Assembly: GCA_036785705.1 (NCBI GenBank)
Contig: JAWUZG010000032.1
Span: 14,402,001-14,466,000, forward strand
DNA: 64,000 nucleotides
Direction of reading: 5' to 3'
DNA from: Acanthornis magna
Lineage: Eukaryota > Chordata > Aves > Passeriformes > Acanthizidae
Part shown: piece by piece, positions 50,101-62,500 of the stretch
How positions within the stretch are numbered: the first letter of the stretch is position 1
Layout: each line of letters begins with the position of its first letter
Program-made: the position numbers and the translations under genes
The notes under the pieces: generated by a model
Told to the model about the DNA's origin: nothing
What the model saw: the letters and a program-made list of their open reading frames with translations, nothing else
The model's database searches: none

Positions 50101-53100
50101 AGAAGGCTCTTAGGTACAAAAGTTATGAAGGATGAGCATTTTCTGTGGAAGCACAGCCGTAGCAGTGTTATTTTAACATGAATCAGAGGAAAACCAAAAC
50201 CACATCATGAGCGAAGGGAATTGAAGGCTGCTCTGGGGACACACCATGCACAACGCCCAGCAAAAGAAGATCCACAGCCCCAGACTCCTGCTTTCCTTAT
50301 CAGTCATGTACAAAAATTCCACAGGCATCCAGGTACACCCAAAAACATGTGGTGTCTGTATTTTAATCCCCACTAGAAGGTCAGGTAGAAGGTAGTAAGT
50401 GTCAAGACCTACTTCTGCAATCACTTATGATTTAAATATAGTTATATGAAATTATTTGGAAGTGTATAATACATCTTAGGTAGTTTCTTCCTCATTGATA
50501 ATAAGCTTTCTGCTGGGGCAGAAAGCATATTTACTTTTTGACATCCATTTAAAAAGTCATGGCCATCTAACAGGTCAGTGAGAGCCTATGCCAGACTCAT
50601 AAGAGTGGTTTAACCTTCATTTTGAGAACCTTGGCTCATCTCGTCTGGTATATGAAAAAGGGGGAAAAAAAGGCAAAGGATGGTGCTCTTCATATCTTTG
50701 TTTAAAAAAAGCAACAAATAAAGGGCATTCCAAAGAAAGTTGGCCCTCATGCCAAATGCTGATTGTGTAATGACAAGATAAATGTTTCATTCTATGGGCT
50801 GTTTGATGGTGTAGCAGAAAATGTTATTTTTCTTTTTTTTTTTTTTTAAATCTATCAAATTTTATTATTTATCTCATTTTTTTAAATAGTAAACCATGAA
50901 AGAATAAGGGTGTGCTACTTGCAAGGACATAGACGTTACCAAGCTTTAACATTGTATTGAAATACCAGTTATAAAATTAAATGTTGTCAAATCTGCATTT
51001 TTATTATAGATGAAGGGAATGGAAAAGTATTGATAAGAATACATGATAGAAACATGAAAAGATTAAAAGCTACGTTTTGGAATATCTTCAGACTAAACAA
51101 AATGTGAAATATAGTAAACAAGTTTATTTTTGTGTGTGAGAACTAATAACAATGGGCATTCCTGTGATTTTAATGATTGTAGAATAAAAGTAGTCCCAGT
51201 TTTATAAAAATAACACATAATATTTATGTAGTATCCTCTCTGGGTTCCTTGCTTATTATGGCCACTCATGATTTGTTTAAAACTGAGATTTCATTGTGGG
51301 GATAAAAGTATGCAAGAAATTCTTTGCATAAATTCTTTTTGCACAAAACTTTTTTTTAAGATAGAAAAATGAGATTGTAACCATAGAGTAGTAAGAAAAC
51401 AGAGTGTTTTCTCTATACAAAACTTCATAATGGTTTAATTTGCACAGCCAATGCAGTAGACTTATCAAAAAGCATAGATATTCAGTCAAAGTTGTTAATC
51501 TGTTTTGTTTTCAAAATTAATAGATTGTTCTGATTAGATTTTAGATCTGAAAGGAAGCTACCTGTTTAACCCTGTGTTCTGCCTGGGTTTATTTAATCTT
51601 TGATAATCCTTTCTCAGACTACTTTCAGCTTTCAAGTCTTTCAGCACTTGAGGAAGGCAGAGCTTTGTCTTCCACTCAGCCATAAGTGGTTGCATTTATG
51701 CTTTTGCTGGATAGAAAGGATTCTGATGCTTTCTTCACTCAGAAAGAGCTACTTACTGTGTCAAGTTCTTTCTCCATCCATTGTGCCTGGAAAAATTGGA
51801 ATTGTGCTGCTTTTATATGTTACTTTTCTTCTTTTTTGAGTGTTAAGACTTTATTTTACTTTTGGAGATCAGGCTTTGGTGGTTGTGCAACTGTCTCTTT
51901 GAGAAATCTGTTGGCATTTTACAGCTTTTTCAGAGCAGGCCTGATCTTTTTTGGGATTTAATCCAAAGATGGTTATTATAAAATGAAACCCCATGAAATG
52001 TTTTGGGGTTTTTTTTAATTAAAAGTGATATCTAAGTGTTTCACACCAGTGGGATATTGTGAAATCTATCAATTCGACACTCAGAATGTGGGTTTTAAAT
52101 AATGGCTTGCATTTCTGTTCTGTCTTGGAGACAGTCTGTCATTATTAGACTGCCATCAGAATCAAGAGTGCAGAAGACTTGTAATTTTTGGCCTTTTTTC
52201 ACTCCTTCCATCTAACTCTTTTCTTCATTTTGTCTGTCACTTTTTTGTTTTTCTTTGTTCTTGCGACTTTCCTTATCATACCTGCAAGACAGTCTGATGA
52301 ATACAACTTCCTTATACTGGTTCCATGATTTGTTTGGCTTTTTCAGTCATGCTTCCGCATGCACTTCTTCACACAATTTTCTTCCGATATCCCTTTAATT
52401 GAGAGAGAAGACAACAACATCTGCTGAGTGTGAAGTCTCTTCTGAAGCCAAGTACAAAAGAGATCCCAAAAGGGCTCCCCCAATACGCCCATTAAAGGGG
52501 GCACCAAATCTGCCTTTTTCACAGATGTGCCACATTAGGATTTCTCATTGACTTGTATTTGCTTGAGGTGAAAGTAGCCTTAAAAACTCATTCCTTTTAA
52601 AAGGTTATTGAATCTCTGTTATTAAAAACAGTAGTCCATGACCTATAAAATAAAGGGTGCTGTTTCTGGAACTAGAATATCTTAATTACTTGGTGTAGAC
52701 TACTACATGATTAGAATATATTGCGCAAATTGCAAAAGCCTGTGATTACAGAACAGTGGTAAACATGTACTTTTTTTGTGCCTGGATGACAATAATATAA
52801 AAACAAAGTAGAGTTGCATCACTGGATGAGAATAGCAAGTAAAAGGAAGTGTTGATGCACAAAAATCCTCTTGAATAGTGTGTGACCATTGTATGTATCC
52901 TTCAGTCTTGTCTTCTGCTTGGAAGTGATTCAGAAAGATTGGTGTCTTCTGTTTGCAGAAAGGCTGGTTTGTTGAAAGGTGGGGATTTCTGATGATGGAC
53001 CCAGAGGAAGTAAAAAAGACAAGAAAAAATCCCTTTGTTGCATTGTTTAGAACAAGGGGTGCTTTTTGGGAGAGACAATGCATTAATTTTCTAGGGATTT

Positions 53101-53449
53101 TTGTATGGCTTGTAATGCTGTGATTTTTTATTATTTGTTTGGGTTTTTTAATAGGACTTGATGTTGGATATGTGCTAAATATTTGTTAATATTTGTTTGC
53201 AGTATGTTAGCTTTTGTTCAGGGCTTTTGTAGCCTGATTTCAGATTGGTGATTTTTGGGGGTGTTTTTTTGTTTGGTTTGGTTTGTTTTTTAATGTCTTT
53301 GAGGAAAATGTAGTACTTTTTATGCAGAATTGTTTTAACAATGTGTCTTGGGAACAGTGGTTTCAGGTTTTTTTTTCCTTTTATGTTTTGAATAGGTAAT
53401 GTCTGTACATGAATTGCAAGCTAGTCTCTAGCGGGGACACCGTGGGAGG

Positions 53450-53587
53450 ATGAACACGGAGGAGTCGGAGCTGCTGACTGATTCCAAGTACAGAAATTAT
53501 GTAGCAGCTGTTGATAAAGCACTGAAGAACTTTGAATATTCCAGTGAATGGGCAGATCTAATATCAGCACTTGGGAAGCTAAACAAG
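53450..53587 (+). CDS. DOP1A: DOP1A coding exon with start codon
   Basis: Encodes residues 1-46. The ATG at 53450 follows GGGAGG and opens the conserved [18 protein letters not shown]-terminus. The most likely acceptor is TTTTGAATAG (53394-53395), after a T-rich tract; CTCTAG at 53426-53431 is an alternative. Either leaves the start intact. The donor GTATGC is at 53588. Confidence 0.95.
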
Positions 53588-56500
53588 GTATGCCTGGCAG
53601 GTGCTTGGAAAAGATTCAGGAATTGCAAAAGGTAGTGGTGTAACAGTACAGAAGTGCAAGGTTCCAGCCATCTAATACTCTAGCAAATATTTCAGCAGTC
53701 TGAGCCGAATGCTGGTTGTGTGCAAAGAGCAAATGAATCAAACAAGTGCTTTTCTAAGACCTTGAGTTGAACCCTTTGTGATTGTACGTAAAGGGAGAAG
53801 TTATTTACATTTCTAGTGGAAATAGATGCAACACTTTTATTACTGATACTTACCTCTAGTATCATTCAATGCTATAGAAGTAGGGTAAAAAATAGTTATG
53901 GGTATAGATATCAGCAGTAGTTTTATGAAGCATGAGTTCTAAAATGAGGCTCAAATCATTCATTGACCGGAGAATGTTATCATTCTGATTCATTCTAACA
54001 GTTAAGTTTAATGTGCAATATCATTGTAATTTTTAATAGCAGTTCACAAATGAATACAGATCCTAATAGCATAAAAATCTTGTTTTAGTCAGTCATATGT
54101 GTTTCTAGGGAGCTCCACTCAGGAAAATGACACTACAGTTGGAAATGGCATAATTGTTTTGTATAAACTCATTTCTTCCTTTTTCCTGATAGTAGTAGTT
54201 CTTGTTGCATGTTTGTGGAATATGAAGGCTATGATATGGAGAAAAAAAAATCTAAAAATGTAAATGCAATTCTGTTTTCTAGTCCTGAAGTGATTACATA
54301 GTTTCAGACAGTGGTAAAATTTTGTATATCCTCTCATTCTATGACATTTTCTTAAAGCTATCCAAGACTCATGATCCACATTTTAATAGTCGTCTTTGAG
54401 TTAATGATAATTTTATCAAATGGAAATAGCAATTTTTGTCCTCAAAAGGATGAGTAAATGACAAATGGACATGCTGTAGGCAAGAAGCCCATTGCAAGTG
54501 AAGTTTTAAATGCCTTGGCAATTTCACCTATGGCAAGTGTAGAGGTGAAAAACATGGTTAAGAGAAAGCTACACAGTACATTTAAATAGGATTGTTTTTT
54601 TCTTCTTGTGTTGTACCCTAGGTATGTGTGGTGACTTTCTGAACATGTTCAGGAACTCATCTATTAAATATGCATTCGGCGTTTAACTTTTTTTGTGCTG
54701 ATTTACCAGGTGCTACAGAACAACGCCAAGTACCAGGTAGTACCCAAAAAGCTGACGATAGGCAAGCGCTTGGCACAATGTCTTCATCCAGCTCTGCCGG
54801 GCGGGGTTCATCGGAAGGCACTTGAAACATATGAGATTATTTTCAAAATCATTGGACCCAAGCGCTTGGCCAAAGATCTTTTCCTCTACAGGTACAGTAT
54901 TTTAAATAACTCCATTCCAAATGCATGGTTGAGATGCTTTTGGTTTCTTGCATTTTATATTAGCACTTCTCCTTTTTATATATATACATAGCAAGAATCG
55001 ATCAATTTATTTCCGTCTTGTTACTGGTGCTTGTCTAGTACTCTTCTTCTGAATATTGTATATTGGAAGATAAACAGATCACCTACATTTTTGTTAGGAA
55101 CTGACTTTAGTGCAAGAAAACCTGGAATATATGATTTTCTCCTTGAAAAAAACAAAGTTTTCTGCCTGTATGAATAATAATTGGAATGTTAACACTTCAT
55201 TGTATTCACATTACATTTTTTATTTTAAGTGGTGTTTGAAAAGAATTTGAGTACAGTTTGTTGCAAGAAAGTTTATCATCTAATCAACAGAACAGAAAGA
55301 TTTTTCTGTTTTGTTAGAATGGGGGGCAAGTAAGCGCTTCTCTCTGACAGTCTCTAGAACGGATGGTAATGAAAAGGAAGAATAACCTTGAAAAGTTAAG
55401 TGTAGTCAACACATACTGATTCCTAAACCTACACTAGGTTTTTTGGTTGGGTGGGGTGGGCAAGACATTAAGTTCTTTATTGTATAATGCATAGAGGGGT
55501 GTGTGCATATGTGTATACACACTGTTAGACAGGGGTTCTTAATCTTTACCTATTGCTGGAGATTAAAGTTTCATCAGTTTGAGAAAAGTTTACTGGGATA
55601 AAATAGAATTCTGTTTAGGTAGAAACTTGTGTATTAATGTTTGGAAATAAATTGTATGCCTTAATATCAGGTCTTCTGTCTTGTATTGTCAAGATGTTTA
55701 TATATAATTACATTGAGGAGGGGAGTGTCTCAGTTCTGTGTTTCCACATGTTTTAAAAGATACTATGAACTCATAGGTCACACTTTTTGCTTGTAGAGTG
55801 ATTCAGTAGCTGCAGGATTTCATTAACAGTAAGTTCTAGGATAGTGGAAAATGCTGCCTTGTATGATCTAACCAAAAGCCATAGTTACTGCTGCTTGGGC
55901 AAAGACAGATATTCACATTAAGGCATTATCAAAGATTCCAGTATTTGTCATGAAAGCAGAATGCCAGTGTCTGAACAGAAAATCTTGAAGTATGAGTAAT
56001 AGCCTTACAAAGAAAGACTGTGGGCTAGGGGGCTGCTTATGGAACAAAAAGACATTTTCTGTACGAAAAAGAAGCCAATTGACAATGGTAAAGGGCTAGT
56101 TCTGCTAGACAGATAAAGGCAAAAATAATTTTTACCAAAAGCTTTGTATTTTGGAAAGAGTTTTGCAGGGTTTTTTTTCCTCTAACATCGACAACATTCT
56201 ATTTATGTAGGTTTTTTTTCTTTTTAACAGTAGATTTTTACGTGTACATTTTAGGTGTAAGTGCATTTACTTAAAATTACCTTTTTACTGTTCTTCGATT
56301 TTCTTCTTCGTATGTCAGAGTCTTCTAACCTGAGTCCTCAAAGATTTTGAAAATTTGAGTTGTATTCACATTAAACTGATTATTGGTGCAGTTTATAATA
56401 ATTTATGATATTTAGTAGCAATAGCAAAAATTATTTTAGTATTTATGTAACTTCTCCTTAGGAGATCACATCTATAACTTCCACAAGCTTACATTCAAAT

Positions 56501-59500
56501 AAATTCAGAACATACTTCCAGTGTTTTCAGTCCTTTACTGGCTGTGTTATGAACAGCATTATGGATAGTATTTATTGTTAGTTTTAGAATCTGTTTTCAG
56601 ACTTAATTTCTGAAGTGAATATATACTTTGATGATACTTGACAATATAAATGTCTTAAATTTTACTTCTAGTTTACTTGATGAAAACATCATGACTTTTT
56701 CTTATGGAAAATTATTTTAATAAATTTCCTCAAATTGTTCTTATCCTGTCTTGTTTTTTCTTAAGTGAAAAGTAAATGTACTTTTAAATCCAATTTTCAC
56801 TGTGATGTAGTTCAGTGTGAGCAAAATTAACATTTTGTCATGCAGAGATGCTTCTGTTTTATCATATTTGTTTTACTGGTGAAAGACAGTCATCTCTGGG
56901 CCTTCAGTGCTTGTTATCACAATGGTAAAAAAGGTCATAATATTAGCCTTGTCATGCCAACCTGTCCATCCAGAGGCAGTCATATTGTGTGGTGGTCTAT
57001 GCCTATGCAAAATTCTAAGATAAAAATTTGATGCTTATAATAACTATACAGGATGTGCCTGTAGCAGTCTTTAGGGAGAAATGAAACTGTCACATGAGAA
57101 GCTTCCTTAAAAAAAATAAAATTTATTTTTCACAGTTCTGGACTGTTTCCACTCCTTGCCAATGCTGCTATGTCTGTCAAGCCAGCATTATTGAGTCTGT
57201 ATGAGATTTATTACCTCCCTTTGGGGAAAACATTGAAACCAGGACTGCAAGGACTGTTAACTGGGATTCTGCCTGGGTTAGAGGAAGGATCAGAGTATTA
57301 TGAAAGGTAAGGGTTAGATATGTTAATAAGGTGATGTCCTTGATCTGGTGAGGGTGGGCGGGTTTGCTGTAAGTTTTCATTACATATTTGTATGTGGATT
57401 ATATCGGTTTTAATTTGATGCTGTCATATTAATTGCAACAGAATCATATGCTAAAAGGTTCTTAGCATTAATTAGGAAAAATTAACTGTTAGCTGTTCCT
57501 GTTATGGAAAGGGAATTGACATTAAGCGGACTTAGTGTTGTATGCAGGTCTCTTCTCCCAAGCACCAAGCAATAGAACGAGAGGAAATGGCTTCAAGTTG
57601 TGCCAGGGGAGGCTTAGGTTGGATATTAGGAAAAATTGCTTCACCTATAAGGTTGTCAAGCTTTGGAACGGGCTGCCTGGGGAAGCAGTGGAGTCACCAT
57701 CCCTGGAGGTATTTAAAAGCCAGGTAGATGTGGCAGTTTGGGACATGGTTTAATGGTGGATTTTGCGGTGCTGGTTGAGTGGTTGGGTTAATGGTTGAAC
57801 TTGATCTTGAAGATCTTTTCCAACTTAAACAATTCTGTGATTCTTGATATGAGTTGACATACATAACTGCAGCATCTGGGGTGCTGAGGTAGCATCTTAA
57901 CATATTAAAGGATGAAGTTACGTGGCAACACTTGGAATTCTTGGAATTGTTCACATGCATATTCTTGATATTTCCAACTTCAGAAACTCGAATTTTCACA
58001 ACTTGTATGTGAAGAGCAATTTAACACTCTCTTTTTCTGGCAGACACACACAGTGTAGTTGGCATCACTACAACAGGGAACAAGGGCTATCCAGCTTGCC
58101 TCCTGGGGCCTGACATAGGGTGTAGAGGTGCTGCCACGAGTTGGAAGAAATGAGGACAGGGAAAGGATTATCTCTGCTCAAAGAACTTGGGTATTTTTAT
58201 GCCCTGTTATTACCAGAAGGACTCAGTGCTAAGAATGAGAGGGCAAAACCCATCTGCTTGATTCATTTCTTCAGTAGCTATGCTTTCCTGCTGTCTGTCT
58301 GAAACCTCTGTCTGTAGCAACACTTGGCTTTAAGTAGCAGATGAAGGAGTTATTTGGCTCTCTGAGCATAAGGAATACTTGAAGAGAAGCTGTGGGTAGG
58401 CCAAAAGCATTTTGCAAGCCAGATTGGCCCACAGGCTTACTAGTTGGATTGCTCTGTTCAGTCTGCATTGTAAGGTTCACTGTGTAGTTGGGCCTCTCTT
58501 GGCTTCTTAAAAGGAAATTTTGACCTTCCTATAACAATTAGCATTTAGTAAAACTGGGAGCAGGGGCAAAAGCTGTGATATATGCCCTGATTCAGCTGAC
58601 TTGGTTTTACTGCAGAACAAACACGCTGCTGGAGAAAGTTGCTTCAGCTGTGGATCAGTCAGCGTTCTACAGTGCTCTCTGGGGGAGCCTTCTCACCAGC
58701 CCTGCAGTTCGCTTGCCTGGCATCACTTATGTCCTCTCCCATTTGAACAGGAAGCTTTCCATGGAGGATCAACTCTACATAATTGGCAGTGACATTGAAT
58801 TAATGGTAATGTTTTAATGGAACAATGAGGTTATAATAAGTAAGTAACAATATTGATGTTACTTACTTATTATGCAATGTATTTTGGGGGGATTTAGATG
58901 TGTTCTCTGTCTTTGAACTTAGCCTTTGAAGAGATAAAAATGCACGTTTATTGTAGCTCCAGTTAAACTGATGTTTTTGTGTGTGGTAGGAGTGTTTCAG
59001 AGCTGAATTAATGTTTCAGAACTACTTAGGTTTTGTGTAAAACTTTCCGTCCATTATATGCTTCAGCTAAAAGTGATTGAGTTTCTTAGGGTTTTTTTAA
59101 GTATGTAAAATATTATTTTGTCTTTTAAATTTAAGATATTAATTGGTAATATAGAAAAACAAAAGCTTAATATTTGTATAGGTGGAATTAATATATAAAT
59201 TAAAAAAGCTTAATATTTGTATTAGGGAATCTGTAGATGCTATGTTTCCTCAGTGGTGAAACTTTTTATTTTCCTATTTCATCTTGTTTCATTATTCAAA
59301 ATTTTAAAATAACTTCATTTTATACTTATCACTATCATAATTTTATTTAATTAATTTATTTAATTAATAATTTCATTCTCTCTGATATCTACCTTCTTAA
59401 AATAATAAATAACTGTTTGGGGGGGTCTTCCATTACTTCAGGTGGAAGCAGTAAGCACATCAGTGCAAGATACCAGTGTTTTAGTACAGAGGAGCACGTT

Positions 59501-62500
59501 GGATCTTATCCTTTTTTGTTTTCCTTTCCACATGAGCCAGGTAGGTTATTAACATGAGAGATGACTTGACAAACTCCTAAATGTACTCCACTTCTTAAGT
59601 CAGTAGCAGTATTTAGTTGGTTTTTGTTAATGATTTTCTCCAAGCTTGAACAAGACTCACATGTATAAGTTTCTCTGATAGGTTTGGCTATTCTCATGTT
59701 ATTATATCTGCTCTTCTGGTTTTTGACTTGATGTGTTAAATTTGAAGTTAACTTTAACTTCTTTATATGTAAACTCAAGTTATGGTGTTTAGTCTATGTA
59801 GAAGCTTTTGATTTGCTCCAATTTGATGAGAAAGCAAATTACCCATTCATTTGCAAGTTTCCAATTCCCAGTGTTCAAAATCAGCAAAAGTTAATCCTCT
59901 TAGCATAAAAAATCCAGAACTCTATAGAGAATTGAAAATTATTTCTGGTTTTGAGTGAGTAGTTAGCCCTAGCAGTAGTGTGAGATAGACCTTACAACTT
60001 CTGGGAAATTTTTGTTGGACTGCATTTATTGTTAATTAGTTTCTGTTTTTAAATGACCCATGATTTATTTTACTCCTGGAGGAAAATTTACAGAAGATTG
60101 ATTCTGATCTTGTTAGAAATTAGGGAAAACCTGACCTTTTATGTAAAAAGAACTGTATTCTTGCTTGTGAAAGTGTTTCATTCGCATTTATCAGTTACTG
60201 TAGGAATATTTGGAGTGTGTCTGTTTAGGTACTAAAATGAAATTATCAATACAGCATTTTTTTCAATATTAAGGCTTATACAAGCATTTAAAGTAGTAAA
60301 AAACTGAAAAAGTATTTAAAAATTTCTTTTTTAGAGTGGATTTTAGTTGAATTTTCTTCCAAGGCTTTTGCCTCATAGATAAAATGTCTTGTAACTAAAA
60401 CGAGCTGTTAGTCAAATCAATTATTTTTGCTGTTCATAAAGGGTGAATGTTATTACATAGTATCTGTTCCAAGCAATAATCATATTTTGGTTTCCTAAGA
60501 GCAAGATTGTGTTTTCTCATACTATTCTGAATTTAGAAATGTCAAAACATGAAACTAGCTTATTTTTTAATTAATTTTAAGCTGCTAGCATAGAAGAAGT
60601 GTTACTTTTCATAGTTAAATTTGATTGTGTTTCTAACTTCTTCAGGCAACACGTCCAGACATGATCAGAATTTTGTCAGCAGCCCTTCATGTGGTGCTGC
60701 GCAGGGATATGTCACTCAACCGAAGGCTTTATGCATGGCTTCTAGGTAGGTTTGTATTTCATTCCATTGACCACTTAAAGTGGAGGAAGGATTGTATTTT
60801 CCTTTGCTGTGTTTGCAGTATTACGTAAGAAGAATCTTGGAAAAATTAAATACTCAATTTCTCTCATAAGAAAGAAGGGCGTTTTCTATCTCCATGGACA
60901 TAGAAGGTGGAGAGTGTCATACTGGAACTCATTCCTGTCATGTGAATTGTTGGTGCATTTTCCTATAAGCAGCAATTATGGGCCACATTCAGGGGTAGAG
61001 CCTGGTGTAGTAGGCTTGTGGAAATAGGCACTCTAAAACTTTTTCTCTAAAAACACAGAATGGAGAAAACAGAGAATAGGCGTTATAGAGTGTAAATGGT
61101 AGTTGGAACACGACAGTATAGAAGATATAAAAAGAAAAAATGTTGAAAAACATTGATATGACAGCTTGAGTATGCAAACTTTAAAACTTCATTAGATCTT
61201 TGCATGATTGAATTAACGGATCATCAATCACTTCTCAACACCTTTCTGGAGTGAAAATCAAGTAATTTGGAATACAGTTCTACTAAATGACATAAAAATC
61301 AATACGGTACAAATTACAGTTTTTATATCAAACCAGCATGTAATCAGAAGAGGGTAGCAAAGAATTATAGCTATTAGAAGGCCCTTAACTTCTATTCTAG
61401 GGAATAGTTAGAAGACCAGAAATTAGAAAATTTTAGAAAACAATTACTCTTATTCAGCCTTGTTATTTTAAGGAAATGAAGCCTGTGGTCACATGAATCT
61501 GACCAGTTACTCTTTAAATCCATTTTGAGAGGAGTCAAAATCATGGAAGTTCCTAAGTTAGTCCCAAGAACTGGAGACTGATTGGAGCCACATGAAGTGG
61601 CTTCTCTACTTGATATGTTTTGCAGTCTGCTGTTACTTTTTTTGTTTGACTTCTCAGCTCACCAGCAAGCACATATGTGCTTCTCGGGCTACCCAGAACC
61701 CTTCCCAGCAGCTCTTGCATCTTCCCCAGCTGATAGTTAAGACGTCAGAGGCAGGTAGCCTGTGGGTGACTGGGGAGAAAGGACGTGAGTAGAAAAGGGC
61801 CCTGAGAGATAACTGAAATTATGAAGGGAGGGAAGAAGTCAGCAACAGTGTTTTGCATGAGTGGGTTACTTGTGTTGCTATAGGAGCCTCAGGGGTTTAG
61901 AAGTTAAATATGAGAAAATCCTGGCTTCTTTAGTTAATAATTTCTCAAGACACTGACTTGCAAATGATTAACCTTTTAAAGAAAGACTATGAAATGCAAT
62001 GTTATCCTCCATACCTGCATTTTCAAAATGGGAAAAAGTAGTTTCTAGATAAAACACTGCACTCATGTTTCATCTAAATTTGATGGATTAGATATGTCTT
62101 TTGCTATTATTGGAAAAGGTATTTTATGTGTTCAAAATATCATGCTGCTTTTTCAGTTGTGGGACCTTCTTTCACAGCTATTTCATGAACATAGTCTCCA
62201 CTGAAAGTAAACAGCTTCAGAGAATACTTTACAGTGACTCTTCCTGGTCCTGTGTTGTGAACAGCTACTGCCTCTATTTGCTATATATTTGGACAAACTT
62301 TCTGACAATATAGGGTTTTTGCTTTTTTTCCTTTGGGTGTTGTGCTGCTTTTCTATTATCATGATATTCTATTCCTAATAGAAAATGTTGCAGATGGAGA
62401 TCAGTTATGTTGGAAGACTCTCTGAATTCTGTTGTTCTATGTGACATTATTTAATTAATTCTGGTGTTTGCTATTCCTTCCTGTTGTTTTACAGCTAGGA

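Larger units (their letters stand above)
42363..53395 (+). other. DOP1A: DOP1A intron 1 (presumed)
   Basis: An 11-kb stretch between the island and the first coding exon. It contains an LTR copy (44.08-44.65 kb), a CR1 tail (47.05 kb), and GC-richer islets at about 46.5-46.7 and 50.17-50.42 kb that I cannot assign. The 180-aa frame at 42471-43013 is a product of CpG-island composition. Confidence 0.65.

Noticed and set aside
59340..59375. AT-rich self-complementary stretch in a DOP1A intron
   Set aside because: TTAATTAA-type low complexity pairs with itself by composition alone.
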